Origin: Paracoccus denitrificans
Lineage (GTDB): Bacteria > Pseudomonadota > Alphaproteobacteria > Rhodobacterales > Rhodobacteraceae
Length of the DNA stretch: 64,000 nt
Assembly (NCBI GenBank): GCA_005768755.1
Contig: VAFL01000016.1
Span: 10,448 to 74,447, forward strand
Direction: 5' to 3'
Positions within the stretch are counted from its first letter, which is position 1. Each line of letters opens with the position of its first letter. Positions 34,887 through 42,955 of this stretch are shown here, in pieces. The notes under the pieces were generated by a model. That model was given only the letters and a program-made list of their open reading frames with translations, was not told the origin of the DNA and did no database searches. The position numbers and the translations under genes are program-made.

Positions 34887-36022
34887 CGCCCGCCCTCCGA
34901 TGCGGGATCGAGCGGCAGTTCGGGCGTCTCTTCTTCTATGCCGGTTTCCGATACGAAACAGGTGCTGTCGGTGGTGGTTTCGCGCGCTTTTTCAGCGCCT
35001 TTTGCAGGTCTATCCCCAACGGGCTCCGCTCTACAAAAGTTAGACTCTATGTTAGAGTCTAAGTTAAGGGGTCGATTTGCGCTTTGCTTTCCGCGCCTTA
35101 ACCCCGGTTTGGGTTCCTGATAGCACGATACCCCGGTTCCCGATGGCACGATAGTTGGGGTTCCTGATAGCACGAGGCCATTCACAGCTTGTCCACAGCC
35201 AGTTGACGGCTCAAAGGCGAGGAAGATGCGCCCTGCCTCATCCACCTCCAGACACAGGCGATATCCCGGCAAGGACTGGCGGTGGACGATCTCGCGCAGA
35301 TCGAAGGCGAAGCGCTTGAAGGGCGACAGCGCACCGGATTTGCGATGCAGATGCCGGATGTCGAACCGCCAGCCGTCGCGCTGCCGCCCCCCATGTTTGC
35401 GCACCAACCGGTAGAGCCAGCGGTCCAGCCCGCCGGTCAGCCCAAAATAGGCCCGGTCGATGGTCAGGATCAGCGCATCGTCCAGCACTACGCGATAGAA
35501 CCAGTCCGGCACGATCATCTCGATCCCCTCCGGGCGGCCAGCCGCATCCGTGCGTTCCTGCCATTCGTTGATCCAGGAGAAACGATGCAGCCGCCCCTCG
35601 GCGGGCTGGCGGATCGAAGTGCGCACCGTGGTCGATTGCAGCCGGTCCAGCGCTGCCTTAAGGCGCTGGTAGTCACGCACGGACCTTCCTCTGCCGATGA
35701 AGCCCAGAATCTCGTAGGGCGTGGCCGCCATCAGCCGCGAGGTGCGCAGCCCCGCATCGCGCGCCTCGACGATCTGGCTGGCGGCCCAGATCAGGATATC
35801 GGCGTCCCAGATCGTGGCCATGCCGTGATCGGGCACCGCCTCGACCCGGATCGAGACCTTGCCCGCCGTGAAATCGATGGGCGCCACCCGGCGGGATTTG
35901 GAAAGGGAAAAGAAGGGATAAGACATCAGATCCTGCGCATCGCGGGGCGCAAACCCGCCGGGCAGTGCGCGAAACAGATCGAGCTGCCCCCGCTCCGAGC
36001 CTGATTTGCGCCGGTTGGTCAT
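34883..36022 (-). CDS. repA: RepA replication initiator (RPA family)
   Basis: 379 residues. The first 290 match the replication initiator protein A family: ERGQLDLFRALPGGFAPRDA, LMSYPFFSLSKSRRVAPIDF, GFIGRGRSVRDYQRLKAALD and the winged-helix-like DRWLYRLVRKHGGRQRDGW. The last 85 residues are unlike the family; their coding sequence holds short DNA repeats (LSGT...PSGT...YQEP in translation), a DnaA-box-like site and a long palindrome, so the 3' end likely doubles as origin. Presence of repA means the element can probably replicate autonomously at some stage. Confidence 0.88.
   Translation of the reverse strand: MTNRRKSGSERGQLDLFRALPGGFAPRDAQDLMSYPFFSLSKSRRVAPIDFTAGKVSIRVEAVPDHGMATIWDADILIWAASQIVEARDAGLRTSRLMAATPYEILGFIGRGRSVRDYQRLKAALDRLQSTTVRTSIRQPAEGRLHRFSWINEWQERTDAAGRPEGIEMIVPDWFYRVVLDDALILTIDRAYFGLTGGLDRWLYRLVRKHGGRQRDGWRFDIRHLHRKSGALSPFKRFAFDLREIVHRQSLPGYRLCLEVDEAGRIFLAFEPSTGCGQAVNGLVLSGTPTIVPSGTGVSCYQEPKPGLRRGKQSANRPLNLDSNIESNFCRAEPVGDRPAKGAEKARETTTDSTCFVSETGIEEETPELPLDPASEGGR
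35040..35197. other. Candidate replication origin within the 3' end of repA
   Basis: Three iteron-like repeats GGTTCCYGATRGCACGA begin at 35112, 35135 and 35159 (23-24 bp apart; the outer two are identical over 17 bases and the middle differs at two). TTGTCCACA at 35189-35197 is one base from the DnaA-box consensus. TTAGACTCTA/TAGAGTCTAA, with three bases between (35040-35062), is a perfect palindrome in an AT-rich patch. Iterons, DnaA box and AT-rich dyad within 160 bases are origin components. Confidence 0.6.
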
Positions 36023-36036
36023 CGGTCCGCCTGCAA

Positions 36037-36321
36037 TCAGCGGGCGGTGGAGTGGGGCAGCGGGCGCTCGACCAGCACATGCCGCTTGGCAGGCAGGACT
36101 TGTCCACCGCGCGGATCACTTGTTGATGTCACCGCTCCGCGCGAAACCCAGGCTTCAAGGTCTTCCAGCGAATAGACCACCCGACCGCCAAGCTTGTGAT
36201 AGGCGGGGCCTGTGCCATAGGTGCGATGCTTTTCCAGCGTCCGGGGCGAGAGAGACACGAACCGCGCCGCCTCCTTGGTGCGCAGATAGCGTGGCGGAAG
36301 GGGGGCGGTGTCGGGTCGCAT
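36037..36321 (-). CDS. MerR/AlpA-like excisionase-type helix-turn-helix protein
   Basis: 94 residues. YLRTKEAARFVSLSPRTLEK, then HRTYGTGPAYHKLGGRVVYS and LEDLEAWV, is the winged helix-turn-helix of helix_turn_helix type 17 (AlpA/excisionase-like). It is first in the minus-strand run that leads to repA and the relaxase, 14 bases before repA. It may regulate that operon or act as a recombination directionality factor. Confidence 0.82.
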   Translation of the reverse strand: MRPDTAPLPPRYLRTKEAARFVSLSPRTLEKHRTYGTGPAYHKLGGRVVYSLEDLEAWVSRGAVTSTSDPRGGQVLPAKRHVLVERPLPHSTAR

Positions 36322-36533
36322 GATCGGGTCTCCGTCGGGTATGGCGCGCCGCAGGAAAGGAGCGGCTGTCGGAGGTCACGATGGCGGAGGGAAACCGGCA
36401 GGATGCAGTGGGAAGACAGAGGGGTGTGAATGCGCACACCAGCAGGCAGCCCTGCGAAGTCGCCCACACCTTGTGAACCCGCCACTTTCAAGGCATTGAT
36501 GGAGCCGATTGTTCTCAACCCAATCTACCGCCC

Positions 36534-38012
36534 ATGGCCCGCAAATCCGCCCTCTCGACCGACAAGCTGAAAGACCTCGGCACGGACAAGCTCGCGCAGC
36601 TGGTGCTGGAAGAAACCGAGCGCAACGCAGGCTTCCGCCGTCAGGTCAAGGCGGCACTGGCAGGCAAAACCGACCCCGAGGCCATCGCCAAGCTGATCGA
36701 CCGGCGGTTGTCGGGACTGGAGCGTGCCAAAAGCTTCATCGATTGGGACAAGGCCCGCGCCTTTCGGGACGATCTGCGCAGCCTGACCGACACGATCACC
36801 TCGGAACTCGGCACGGCCTCACCGGCGCTGGCCGTAGATCGCCTGCTGCGTTTCCTCGCCACGCATGAACAAGTATTCGAGCGTGTCGACGATTCCTCGG
36901 GCAGCGTTCAGGACGTCTATTATCAGGCGATTTCCGATGCAGGCGATCTTGTGGCGAAACTGTCCAGCGCAGAGGCTGACCTGTTACCCGACAAGATCAT
37001 GGCCGCGCTTGGCGAAAGCAGCCATGGCTATCTGGCCGATCTGACCCGCGCGGTAGCACCGCACCTGCCGCAGGACACGCTACCCCGCTGGGATGCCGAT
37101 CTGAAAGCCGCCATCACTGAGCGCAAGGCCGCCGAGGCAAAGCTCAAATCGGATGGCTGGCATTATTCCATGACCTCGCAGTGGTCAGAAATGCGCCAAA
37201 GCATCGCCACCGCGCGCGGCGATCTCGACCTGCTGATCGCGCTGGAGGCGAAAAAGCATGCGCATATGAAGGACACGTTGGGTATCGCTGCGAAGCTGCT
37301 GGAGGCCGGACGTACGGCCGAGGCGCTGGACTGGGTCCGCAAACCGGACCAGCGCACCTATGGCGAGCCGGAGGACGGGCTATCGCCCGACCGGGTTAGC
37401 CTTGAGGCCCGCATCCTTGAGGCGATGGACGATGGGCCCGCCGCGCAGGCCCTGCGCTGGCGATGTTTTGAGGCTCGGCTTTCCGTCGAAGTCCTGCGCG
37501 AATACCTGAAAAACCTGACGGATTTTGAGGATATGGAGGCCGAAGGAAAGGCCTATGCAATCGCGCTGAACCATGTCGATCCTGAGGCCGCGCTGCAATT
37601 CTTCCTCGCCTGGCCGCGCCCCGATCTCGCCGCACAGGTGATCGTGACGCATCGCCATGGCTGGGACGGCCGCGACTGGCACATCCTGCCCAAGATCGCC
37701 GCGACCATAGAGCACGAATACCCGCTCGCGGCGACGATCCTCTATCGGACGCTTTTGGACGACATCCTGACCCGCGCGCGCTCCAAGGCCTATGCGCATG
37801 GGGCGAAATATCTCGCCAAGCTGGGCCTGGTGGCTGCAGATTCGGATCCCGCACGGCCCAGCGGAATGGCCGACCACGCAACATATCTCTCAGGACTTAA
37901 GACAGCCCATCCCCGCAAATCAGGGTTTTGGGGTCTGGTCAACGACAGCGGCCCGCAGCCCACAACACATAGCGCGGCACGACGCCCCGTGTGGATCAGG
38001 GACGATCAGTAA
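36534..38012 (+). CDS. DUF6880 family protein
   Basis: 492 residues, plus strand, opposite to the transfer genes. Largely helical with repeats resembling TPR/SWIM-associated helices: LLDDILTRARSKAYAHGAKY and AKLGLVAADSD near the end are the recognised DUF6880 features. No catalytic motif or membrane segment seen. It starts MARKSALSTDKLKDLGTDKL. Such proteins occur in mobile elements and defence-rich regions but have no settled function. Single-gene transcript divergent from the 36037-36321 regulator. Confidence 0.7.
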   Translation: MARKSALSTDKLKDLGTDKLAQLVLEETERNAGFRRQVKAALAGKTDPEAIAKLIDRRLSGLERAKSFIDWDKARAFRDDLRSLTDTITSELGTASPALAVDRLLRFLATHEQVFERVDDSSGSVQDVYYQAISDAGDLVAKLSSAEADLLPDKIMAALGESSHGYLADLTRAVAPHLPQDTLPRWDADLKAAITERKAAEAKLKSDGWHYSMTSQWSEMRQSIATARGDLDLLIALEAKKHAHMKDTLGIAAKLLEAGRTAEALDWVRKPDQRTYGEPEDGLSPDRVSLEARILEAMDDGPAAQALRWRCFEARLSVEVLREYLKNLTDFEDMEAEGKAYAIALNHVDPEAALQFFLAWPRPDLAAQVIVTHRHGWDGRDWHILPKIAATIEHEYPLAATILYRTLLDDILTRARSKAYAHGAKYLAKLGLVAADSDPARPSGMADHATYLSGLKTAHPRKSGFWGLVNDSGPQPTTHSAARRPVWIRDDQ

Positions 38013-38220
38013 AGCCTGCAAAGACGGCCCAAAGCGGCCTGACAGTGCCGGACTGACGCTGCCTTGCAGCATCCCGAGACCGGTCGTTCATGCTTGGTGC
38101 AGCGAGATCGGGCAGGCACAGTCTGCTTTGCGGGACTTTCCCGACCTTGGTGGCCGCTGCACGAACGACCGCTTTGCTCATCTGATGACTTTCGGCAGCT
38201 TACTCTGAAGTTGCCATTAA

Positions 38221-38281
38221 ACTTAACCAAATAGCAAAGTGTTATTGACGCATGGTCGTTTGCGCGGTAACTTAACCAAAT
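38221..38281 (+). promoter_or_regulatory. Promoter region and direct repeats of the ArsR-type gene
   Basis: ACTTAACCAAAT occurs twice, at 38221-38232 and 38270-38281, 49 bases apart, the second covering the start codon. TTGACG (38245-38250) and TAACTT (38268-38273), 17 bases apart, could be -35 and -10. That would put transcription start at or near the ATG (38280), a leaderless message; no Shine-Dalgarno sequence is seen. The repeats are candidate operators. Confidence 0.4.
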
Positions 38282-38603
38282 GGGTAACTATTTGCATACA
38301 CAGTTCCACGCTCTTGCTGACCCCACCCGACTAGCGGTCGTGGAGCGCCTGCTGAAAGCTCCTGCCAGCGTCAGCGAACTGGCTGAGCCTTACGACATGG
38401 CACTACCGGCATTCACGAAACATCTCGGCGTTCTAGAACGATCAGGCCTTATCACGAGCGAGAAAACTGGTCGGGTTCGAACCTGCTCGATCAACCCGGC
38501 CGCAATGAGCCAAATCGAAAGATGGTTTTCTGATCGCCGCGCACTTTGGGATACGCGGCTGGATAACCTTGCCGCCTTTGTCGATGATCAGAGAAAGAAA
38601 TAA
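38280..38603 (+). CDS. ArsR-family transcriptional regulator
   Basis: 107 residues with the winged helix: FHALADPTRLAVVERLLKAP, ASVSELAEPYDMALPAFTKH, LGVLERSGLITSEKTGRVRT. No metal-binding cysteine motif (ELCVCDL type) is present, so a non-metal signal is likely, as in the ArsR regulators paired with SRPBCC proteins. Four bases separate its stop from the SRPBCC start. Confidence 0.9.
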   Translation: MGNYLHTQFHALADPTRLAVVERLLKAPASVSELAEPYDMALPAFTKHLGVLERSGLITSEKTGRVRTCSINPAAMSQIERWFSDRRALWDTRLDNLAAFVDDQRKK

Positions 38604-38607
38604 TCCT

Positions 38608-39081
38608 ATGGAAATTCATCACGAAACACTCATTTTCGAGCGCGATTTTGATGCGCCTCCCTCCCAGTTGTTTTCGGCCTACATTGACACAAAGGCCCGA
38701 GAGCAATGGTCGACACCATCGCCTACCGCTGAGGTTAAGATCGACAATTCGGAGGTGCGAACAGGAGGTCATGAAACCGGACGGTGCGGCGGCAAAGGCG
38801 ATCTGCGTTGGACGCTCAAAGTAATCTATCATCTTGTTACGCCCGACCGTCAAATCACCTTCACGGAAGAGCTTTGGGATGGAGAACAAATCCTGACAGT
38901 CGCGTTAATCACCTTCGACTTGAAACCCCTTGGCGAAAACAAGACGGCGCTGACTTTGACGGACCAGATCACCTCCTTTGTTGGAGTTGACGCTGTTGGT
39001 GGTCATCGAGAAGGCTACACCCAGGCGCTCACAAATCTGCAGCAGCATGTGACCAAACCCAAGAGCGGACATTCACGATAA
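38608..39081 (+). CDS. SRPBCC (AHSA1-like) domain protein
   Basis: About 157 residues from ATG 38608. Hydrophobic-cavity helix-grip fold of the AHSA1/START-like group: IFERDFDAPPSQLFSAYIDT at the start and a long C-terminal helix (GHREGYTQALTNLQQHV). Commonly encoded next to ArsR regulators, as here, where the SRPBCC protein may bind a lipid or small ligand. Transfer role unlikely; carried as cargo. Confidence 0.85.
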   Translation: MEIHHETLIFERDFDAPPSQLFSAYIDTKAREQWSTPSPTAEVKIDNSEVRTGGHETGRCGGKGDLRWTLKVIYHLVTPDRQITFTEELWDGEQILTVALITFDLKPLGENKTALTLTDQITSFVGVDAVGGHREGYTQALTNLQQHVTKPKSGHSR

Positions 39082-39352
39082 GTGCAGCATGTTGAACTTT
39101 GAGCTCACATCGGTCATTTTGCGGACGAAGCGGACGCTTGGTTCGGTCGTGAAGGTGTCCAATTGGCCGTGGCCTTGCGCTGGTATCGGGAACGCTGACC
39201 TTGACCTATCCGAGTAGCAGCAATAGCCAGTCGCCCATGATGTTTACGTCCACCTTCTTCCCTCGATTCTGAGCGACACCCGTCGCAGGCGCTCCGGCGC
39301 TTATTGAATCGTGACGGCGTCGCATCGCGACAGCCGCTAAGGAGAACGTGAA

Positions 39353-40144
39353 ATGTCCATTCCCCAAGAAATGGGCCTGACTTCGGATCAGGTCGAAAGC
39401 TTCATCAACGACGGCTTTGTAAAGGTGGATGATGCCTTCAGCCGCGACCTTGCCAAGGTCTGCCGAAACGAGTTGTGGGCCGATATGGGTCTCGCCCCGG
39501 AGCGACCCGAGACCTGGACCGAACCGGTCGTTCGCATTGGTTCGAAGTCATCGCCATCTTTCGTGGCTGCCGCCAATACGCCGCGCCTGCATGCCGCCTA
39601 TGACACTCTCGTTGGTGAAGGCCGGTGGCTGGCCCCTCAGGGGCTCGGAACCTTCCCGATCCGCTTTCCATCGAACGAAAGCGCCGGGGATGATGGCTGG
39701 CATGTAGACGTAAGCTTCGGGACCGAGAACCCTGACTTCATGGAATGGCGGGCGAACGTCACGAGCAGCGGAAGGGCACTGCTGATGCTTTTCCTGTTCT
39801 CGGATGTTGGCCCTGACGATGCCCCCACGCGGATACGGAAGGGGTCGCACGCCACTATAGCCCGTGAGCTTCTGCCCTACGGCAAGGCCGGTGCCACGCT
39901 CAGGCAGCTCTCGGCCGACGGCTACGCTTCCACGCAAGAATGCGAGATCGCTCTCGCTACCGGAGCGGCAGGGACGGTCTACCTGTGCCATCCCTTCGTG
40001 GTTCATGCGGCGCAGCCGCATCATGGATCCGAGCCGCGCTTCATGGCTCAGCCGCCGCTGGTGCCCAGCATGGAATTTGATCCGAAGCTTGCACCGTCGC
40101 CAGTCCAGGTCGCCATCCGGAAGGCCTGCGGTCTGACGATATAA
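39353..40144 (+). CDS. Phytanoyl-CoA dioxygenase (PhyH) family protein
   Basis: 263 residues with the non-haem iron/2-oxoglutarate dioxygenase pattern: iron-binding HxD in GWHVDVSFG, the distal His in CHPFVVHAAQPHHG, and a 2-oxoglutarate-binding Arg shortly after (SEPRFMAQPP). The ATG has an AAGGAG Shine-Dalgarno sequence. PhyH members hydroxylate varied small molecules. It stands alone as cargo after the ArsR-SRPBCC pair, followed by hairpins. Confidence 0.85.
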   Translation: MSIPQEMGLTSDQVESFINDGFVKVDDAFSRDLAKVCRNELWADMGLAPERPETWTEPVVRIGSKSSPSFVAAANTPRLHAAYDTLVGEGRWLAPQGLGTFPIRFPSNESAGDDGWHVDVSFGTENPDFMEWRANVTSSGRALLMLFLFSDVGPDDAPTRIRKGSHATIARELLPYGKAGATLRQLSADGYASTQECEIALATGAAGTVYLCHPFVVHAAQPHHGSEPRFMAQPPLVPSMEFDPKLAPSPVQVAIRKACGLTI

Positions 40145-40148
40145 GGAA

Positions 40149-40200
40149 GAGGTTCCGGGACCGCAGGTCGGTTCCGGAACCTCGCCACGAATGTCGTGGA
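40149..40200 (+). terminator. Tandem hairpins after the PhyH gene
   Basis: GAGGTTCCGG (40149-40158) pairs with CCGGAACCTC (40174-40183), with a 15-base loop that itself contains a GACC/GGTC dyad. CCACGA ATG TCGTGG follows at about 40186-40200. The first stem starts four bases after the phyH stop. There is no strong T-run. Confidence 0.5.
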
Positions 40201-40331
40201 AGGGCTCACTGCCGACCTTCGCTGCAGATGCACCCCAAAAAATATTGTGCGTTGGCCCCGAGCGGCCGCTTTGATCAGCTTGTCAATTTTGGTTTGCGGG
40301 CGCAGCGAACGGCCGCAATCCGCCCAAAACT

Positions 40332-40766
40332 TCAAGAAACAGTTGGGCGCCAGCATCTACCCATCGTATACTTCCGATAGGCATGAGCCGCGCCGGATTC
40401 GACCATGGCTGCATTCACATCGCGCCCCTGCACATAGCAGATAGCGACGATCCGACCGTATCGATCAACGTCGCGCGGTTGGCACTCGACGGGCCGTCCG
40501 CCAAGCAGACGAACAAGCTCGCTTCGGGACCATTGCCCGCAGGACCAAGCGGATCCATCGCCACGCCCGCAGGTTTGGCTCACCTCCGGTGCATCGATGC
40601 CAAAAAGCCTGATACGCGTTCCGGCGACGTCCAGAGTATCGCCATCGATAACATCTGCACGGCCAGAAAACACACCAGCAGAGGCTTCAGGCTGCGCCCC
40701 GGCTAGCTGGTCATATGAACAAGCGGACAGTGCGATGACAACGAACAGGATCAAAATGCGGGCCAT
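40332..40766 (-). pseudogene. Thermonuclease-family (SNase) protein, C-terminally truncated
   Basis: 144 residues: lipoprotein-type signal (IALSACSYDQ) followed by most of the SNase fold. The catalytic residues are visible in RIRLFGIDAPEV (Arg and Glu) and DRYGRIVAICYV (second Arg). Secreted SNases end with a helix after AHAYRKY; here that helix is replaced by an unrelated MGRCWRPTVS. I infer a recombination breakpoint near 40380; activity is uncertain. It starts 12 bases from the preceding small ORF. Confidence 0.65.
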
Positions 40767-40778
40767 GGCACCTGCACA

Positions 40779-40949
40779 TCATAGCTTTCCGAGAAGTTCA
40801 ACGCAGCAATAGCTAAATTTCCGCGGATCCAGAGCGGTACCACAGAACACTATCATAAGATTGCCTGCCCATTCGCAGCCTCGGGCGCGAGTTCCATAGC
40901 CAACACCGGGGAGGATGTTACGTCCAGAATTGTCGTTCGAACTGCTCAC
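40779..40949 (-). CDS. Small conserved-looking protein coupled to the DUF2285 gene
   Basis: 56 residues from a GTG at 40949 that overlaps the DUF2285 stop by four bases (GTGA), so coupled translation is likely. The sequence begins with residues SSSNDNSGRNILPGVGYGTR after the start and contains CEWAGNLMIVFCGTALDPRK. Three or four cysteines and no membrane helix. Not recognised. Its stop lies 12 bases before the nuclease start. Confidence 0.45.
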   Translation of the reverse strand: MSSSNDNSGRNILPGVGYGTRARGCEWAGNLMIVFCGTALDPRKFSYCCVELLGKL

Positions 40950-41714
40950 CTCTTGCGTCGATGCCGCAGCAGGCGACGATAGCCACCGGCAACCAGAGCC
41001 TTGGCGTCCCTGAGCAATCCGATGACGGCATAGCGTGTCGAGTGAACCTGCCATTCGTCACGGCTTAGATCACCTGTTCGGAATATACCGCGCGCTATTT
41101 CCTTCTGTGTCGCCCCGGATTGTCGCGCATCATGGGCCTGCAACATGCGTCGGATACGGAGGCGCTGTTGTGGCGTCAGCCGCGTGTCGGGCGGAATCGC
41201 GCGCTGGTGCAGCGATGCCAGCAATCTGTGGACGGCTTCCAATCGGTCGAAACCTTCCAATCCAAGCGGCACCACGGCAGCAGGGGTCTCAGTTCCTGAC
41301 GATATCTCGGCATGAAACAGGCAGAGATGCCCACCTCCGTCGATCATCAGGAATTTTGCCGGTTCACCCTCGTCTGCCCCCAGACGGTCGAAGTCGGGCA
41401 ACGCCGCGACCTCCGCCTTCAGCACTTCCGGTGCCTCGACCAAAACAACGCCACCGGTATCGATCTCTGGTTCCCAGAAGACAGGCGCGCCGGGAGGCGC
41501 CAGGGACGGATCGAGCGGGAAATCGTAGCCCCCAGCGTTCGCGCATTTGCGCGAGCGTGGGGGCTCCTTCTTCCTGCGCCTCGTTCAGCGCTCTGTAATC
41601 CGCCGCATAGTCGTCACTGCGGCGCAGCCATTCCCAGGCCAGGTCAGATGCTGTCAGGTCTTCGACATGATCGTAGCCCGCAGAGGATCGCCAGCCGGAG
41701 GGATCGTAGGGCAT
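40946..41714 (-). pseudogene. DUF6499/DUF2285 regulator-like protein split by a frameshift
   Basis: The 5' part (from ATG 41714: MPYDPSGWRSSAGYDHVEDL, AWEWLRRSDDYAADYRALNE) is the N-terminal DUF6499-type domain. The 3' part (to 40946) is DUF2285 (LTPQQRLRIRRMLQAHDARQ, AGGYRRLLRHRR). They are in different frames: one base too many in a run of five C on the plus strand (41529-41533, G on the coding strand). Removing one base gives a continuous RERWGYDFPLDPSLAPPGAP, matching full-length family members. Either a sequencing error, a real inactivation, or phase variation. Confidence 0.7.
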
Positions 41715-41831
41715 GGTCTACCTCGCTTTCAGCGCATGCCGTGAGAATGCCAGCCAACATTCATGCGAAAGCCGAAGTTCGGAACCCCATTGTTTCGCAG
41801 AGGGTGATGCCGCAGCGGCATCACCGGCCGC

Positions 41832-42104
41832 TCAGCGCCGATTGTCGCGAAGCAATTCGCGATAGCCCTGTTCGCTGAGCCAGCGGGCACGGGCGAGATG
41901 GCTGTCATGAAGGCTGCGGCAGCGATCTGGTTCCGCCACCGGATCGAGGCCGAACAGGACCTCGACCACCTCGCGCCAGTCCGCGCCATCGCGATGGGCG
42001 TCGAGCATGCGCAGATAGAGCGCCATATGCGCGCGATCATAGGGCGTCAGTGCCTCGCCGGTCGGCGGCTCATCCTGAAACGGCTCAACTGATTCAGGCG
42101 TCAT
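41832..42104 (-). CDS. Small DUF2285 family protein
   Basis: 90 residues from MTPESVEPFQDEPPTGEALT. The C-terminal part LYLRMLDAHRDGADWREVVE through HLARARWLSEQGYRELLRDN is the DUF2285 helical domain, a short paralogue of the neighbouring larger protein. Possibly DNA-binding, given its usual regulatory setting in these elements. An earlier ATG gives a longer frame but lacks family similarity. Confidence 0.7.
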   Translation of the reverse strand: MTPESVEPFQDEPPTGEALTPYDRAHMALYLRMLDAHRDGADWREVVEVLFGLDPVAEPDRCRSLHDSHLARARWLSEQGYRELLRDNRR

Positions 42105-42181
42105 GCCGACACTCTGGAAGTTTTTGGAACAAACAATATAAGCGCCCGGACAATCGACACCGGAAAGCATCTTCAGCGCGT

Positions 42182-42439
42182 CTAACCGCGTGTCGTCTTC
42201 TCATCAGCCCGGCCATGAAGCAACAACACCCCCTGCCCCTTGTCAGTCGATAGCAGAACGACCCCGGCGGTCTCCAGCGCCCGGCGCACCTGATCGCGCG
42301 TGCTTTCATAGACCTCGAGCCCGCTTTCGGATTCGAGGCGCTTGAGCGCGGTCAGAGATACCCGGGCCTCATCCGCCAGCCTCTCCTGCGTCCATCCCAG
42401 AAGCGCCCGCGCGGCCCGTGATTGTCGGGCGGTGATCAT
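42182..42439 (-). CDS. XRE-family helix-turn-helix protein
   Basis: 85 residues with one helix-turn-helix (RALLGWTQERLADEARVSLT, ALKRLESESGLEVYESTRDQ). Ends with a short tail (VVLLSTDKGQGVLLLHGRAD). Such single-domain regulators are frequent next to DUF2285 genes and often control transfer or the cargo promoter. Target not evident. Confidence 0.8.
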   Translation of the reverse strand: MITARQSRAARALLGWTQERLADEARVSLTALKRLESESGLEVYESTRDQVRRALETAGVVLLSTDKGQGVLLLHGRADEKTTRG

Positions 42440-42597
42440 GCATGATCACCTCCCATCCGGCCCGGCGCATGCGCCAGAACTACGACTATAATAGTCGCTC
42501 TAGCGCAGATGCCAATCAAAAATGGCGTTGGCGGGTCAATCGGATGCGGGTCGGCAACCCGCGTCAACGCATCCGATTCGGTTGCGGGCATGGCAAA

Positions 42598-42621
42598 GGC
42601 CCCGACCTTGCGGTCGGGGCC
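42598..42621 (-). terminator. Intrinsic terminator after the second DUF736 gene
   Basis: GGCCCCGACC, a four-base loop, then GGTCGGGGCC form a perfect 10-bp stem. On the minus strand it is followed by TTT. It lies ten bases after the DUF736 stop (42632). Confidence 0.75.
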
Positions 42622-42631
42622 CCTCGCGCTG

Positions 42632-42955
42632 TCAGTCGCCGCGGCGGCTGTTCGGACGGGACCAGATCAGCGAGAAGCCCTCGCCATCCTCGTCATCGAA
42701 GAGGTTGGCGTAGATCGGGGCGGTGAAGCTCGGATCGTCGAGCTTGAGGCCCAGATAGTCGCGGCCCTCGTTCGAGCGCTTGGACCAGGCGGCGCCGATT
42801 TCGGCGCGGCCGACCAGAACCCGGTGGCTGGGGGCATTCTCGCCCGTGGCGCGGTTATCGGGGATGATGCGCACGCCCTTGGCCTGAACGCTGAGGGTGA
42901 CGATCTCGCCGGTGAATTCATTGCCGATCTTCTTGAAGGTGCCGATGGTTGCCAT
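42632..42955 (-). CDS. DUF736 family protein (second)
   Basis: 107 residues, MATIGTFKKIGNEFTGEIVT at the start and GAAWSKRSNEGRDYLGLKLD in the core, the canonical DUF736 sequence. Related to but clearly diverged from the 33460-33798 copy. The strong terminator and a long upstream leader suggest an independently expressed single gene. Function unknown. Confidence 0.9.
   Translation of the reverse strand: MATIGTFKKIGNEFTGEIVTLSVQAKGVRIIPDNRATGENAPSHRVLVGRAEIGAAWSKRSNEGRDYLGLKLDDPSFTAPIYANLFDDEDGEGFSLIWSRPNSRRGD

Noticed and set aside
35112..35177. Protein-level repeat rather than DNA repeat
   Set aside because: The three copies lie in different frames (LSGT, PSGT, YQEP), so selection appears to act on DNA, favouring iterons.
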